Origin: CALBPI01 sp039027435
Lineage (GTDB): Bacteria; Pseudomonadota; Gammaproteobacteria; Steroidobacterales; Woeseiaceae
Assembly: GCA_039027435.1 (NCBI GenBank)
Contig: JBCCKF010000002.1
Coordinates: 1 to 64,000, forward strand
DNA: 64,000 nt
Direction of reading: 5' to 3'
The translations under genes were made by a program, and so were the position numbers. Within the stretch, counting starts at the first letter, position 1, and each line of letters opens with the position of its first letter. The notes below the pieces were generated by a model, which saw only the letters and a list, made by a program, of their open reading frames with translations, was not told where the DNA came from and made no database searches. Below, one piece after another: positions 62,904 to 64,000 of this stretch.

Positions 62904-64000
62904 TATTTTCGAGCTGCTTTACAGCAAGGTCACGCAACCGGTTGGCTTCTTCTTGAAACCTGCTATGAGAATTCGACGCGATGACGTCGAGCGTCGCTAT
63001 CGCTTCAACAAAGTTTCTTTCTCGGACAAATTGTTGCGCTAGCAGCAAACGCAGACCATCGTCATAGGGTGCCAAATATAGAGCGCGTTTAAGACGCTCT
63101 ACAGCTTCAGATGAAGGTGGATCCCCCCGACGAAGAAAACCCAGGTAAAACTCGCGCAAGAAGACTGGATGGTCCGGCGCAAACTCGAGATGCTCGTCGA
63201 GTACACGCGATACCTGCGACCAGCTATCGGACGACTGATCCTGCATCGCGAGTTCGGTGTATGCATAACTTCTGTATATCCGCGCACGAACACTCCGCGG
63301 ATCAATTTCTAGCGCTCGATCAGCCGCGTCGAGCGTACCCTGAAAATCATCAACGTCGAAACGTGCCTCGGCGAGCACCTCCCATACCGGCGCGCTCTCA
63401 GCGTACTTGCTGGCGACGCTCTCGGCCTCCTGAACTACTTCGACGGCCTCAACTTCGTCGACTCCTCGCTCCGAACGCAGTCTCGCGGGCAGAATCGCAG
63501 CTTCCGCGCTCGTCAGCTTTCGAACAGAAATGTCGCTGATTACAAAACGGTCAGCGCTGACCAGTAACGCATTGAGACGGTTTTGATTGAGGTATGCATA
63601 CATTTCCTTCTGAAGCTGCCAAAGATCTCCAAATGCTTCCTGCGCAGCTGCAGTGTCAGGGATATCACTTTTCAGCAACTCCAAATATTTGCGCAGCTGC
63701 CCTTTGCGTTCCGCAGCAAATTGCAAATAGTGGAAAAGCAACCAACTTTGCCCGTAAAACGAATCGTACACCTTCTTCTTTCGCCACTTCCGGTAGCGTT
63801 GCGTATCCAGAAGAATCTCTATGGGCACCTGCCGCGACACTTGTAACTCATAAAATCGCTCCTTGGCGGGACGACCAAAGATGACACCGCCTTCCTTATC
63901 AAACGCCGCTGCAGAGTAGAACTCCGCAAACCCTTCGGAGAACCAGAGAGGATAGGCAGTGTTTGCAAGATTGAACATGAAGTGATGAGCGTATTCGTGG
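62887..64000 (-). CDS. zinc peptidase (gluzincin-like) with C-terminal TPR-like repeats, 5' end outside window
   Basis: The reading frame is open through the right edge; codons upstream of the first Met at 63978 read HEYAHHF, containing an HExxH zinc motif, and WFSEGFAEFY follows ~18 residues later, giving the likely third zinc ligand (Glu). This is the layout of MA-clan peptidases such as DUF1570/peptidase_MA-like proteins. Residues after ~155 are helical and TPR-like (SAPVWEVLAEARFDVDDFQGTLDAADRALEIDPRSVRARIYRSYAYTELA; AVERLKRALYLAPYDDGLRLLLAQQFV). The location and the N-terminus lie outside the window. It overlaps the ABC transporter start by 17 bases. Confidence 0.82.
   Translation of the reverse strand, partial: HEYAHHFMFNLANTAYPLWFSEGFAEFYSAAAFDKEGGVIFGRPAKERFYELQVSRQVPIEILLDTQRYRKWRKKKVYDSFYGQSWLLFHYLQFAAERKGQLRKYLELLKSDIPDTAAAQEAFGDLWQLQKEMYAYLNQNRLNALLVSADRFVISDISVRKLTSAEAAILPARLRSERGVDEVEAVEVVQEAESVASKYAESAPVWEVLAEARFDVDDFQGTLDAADRALEIDPRSVRARIYRSYAYTELAMQDQSSDSWSQVSRVLDEHLEFAPDHPVFLREFYLGFLRRGDPPSSEAVERLKRALYLAPYDDGLRLLLAQQFVRERNFVEAIATLDVIASNSHSRFQEEANRLRDLAVKQLENSEVEP

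Overview
The window looks like chromosomal DNA of a Gram-negative, probably marine or otherwise aquatic, gammaproteobacterium. This rests on two TonB-dependent receptors, a FecI/FecR pair, many signal-peptide and lipoprotein precursors, an RND efflux pair, a membrane pyrophosphatase and many secreted peptidases and hydrolases. I saw no rRNA, tRNA, CRISPR array, insertion sequence, phage gene or plasmid function. Coding density is very high, and no gene-free stretch exceeds about 280 bases. The taxonomic guess comes from gene content only.

Layout. 1-3.9 kb: end of an alpha/beta hydrolase, then a TetR regulator and an IorAB-type molybdenum hydroxylase with a palindromic operator candidate between them. 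4.1-8.2 kb: a SAP/DUF6434 protein, a lipoprotein, a membrane protein with no obvious start codon, a DUF4097-like protein with DGSGSI repeats, and a TonB-C-terminal-domain protein. 8.4-12.5 kb: RND adaptor and permease. 12.6-15.9 kb: an SDR and the proton-pumping pyrophosphatase hppA, closed by a strong intrinsic terminator. 15.9-19.2 kb: lipoproteins and a lipoprotein-type trypsin-like protease. 19.3-23.9 kb: a serine hydrolase, an AraC regulator, and the tightly overlapping trio NmrA-like / DUF1772 / DUF6268 outer-membrane protein.

23.9-29 kb: an M24 peptidase, a PhzF-like protein and a compact operon (DUF2891, DUF4198, esterase). 28.9-30 kb: a secreted endonuclease/exonuclease/phosphatase-fold protein. 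30-42.2 kb, all minus strand with gaps of at most 40 bases: LytS-type histidine kinase, LytTR response regulator, TonB-dependent receptor, photolyase-related flavoprotein, secreted serine hydrolase, amidohydrolase, UbiA prenyltransferase, FAD oxidoreductase and S9 peptidase. This nine-gene train is the most system-like stretch here and may be a sensor-controlled uptake and light or lipid modification locus.

42.4-49.6 kb: an NHL/SMP-30 protein, a YtcJ-like amidohydrolase, a small duplicated acidic protein, a giant BNR-repeat protein and a LolA-like protein. 49.9-54.4 kb: 5'-nucleotidase family protein, PP-loop ATPase, rhodanese sulfurtransferase and a MscS/YbdG-like channel. 54.4-61 kb: a secreted serine hydrolase fused to a CBM9-like domain, then an iron-uptake unit (siderophore receptor with STN domain, FecR, FecI) whose promoter carries a Fur-box-like sequence. 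61-64 kb: an ABC exporter and a truncated zinc-peptidase/TPR protein with its HExxH motif at the window edge.
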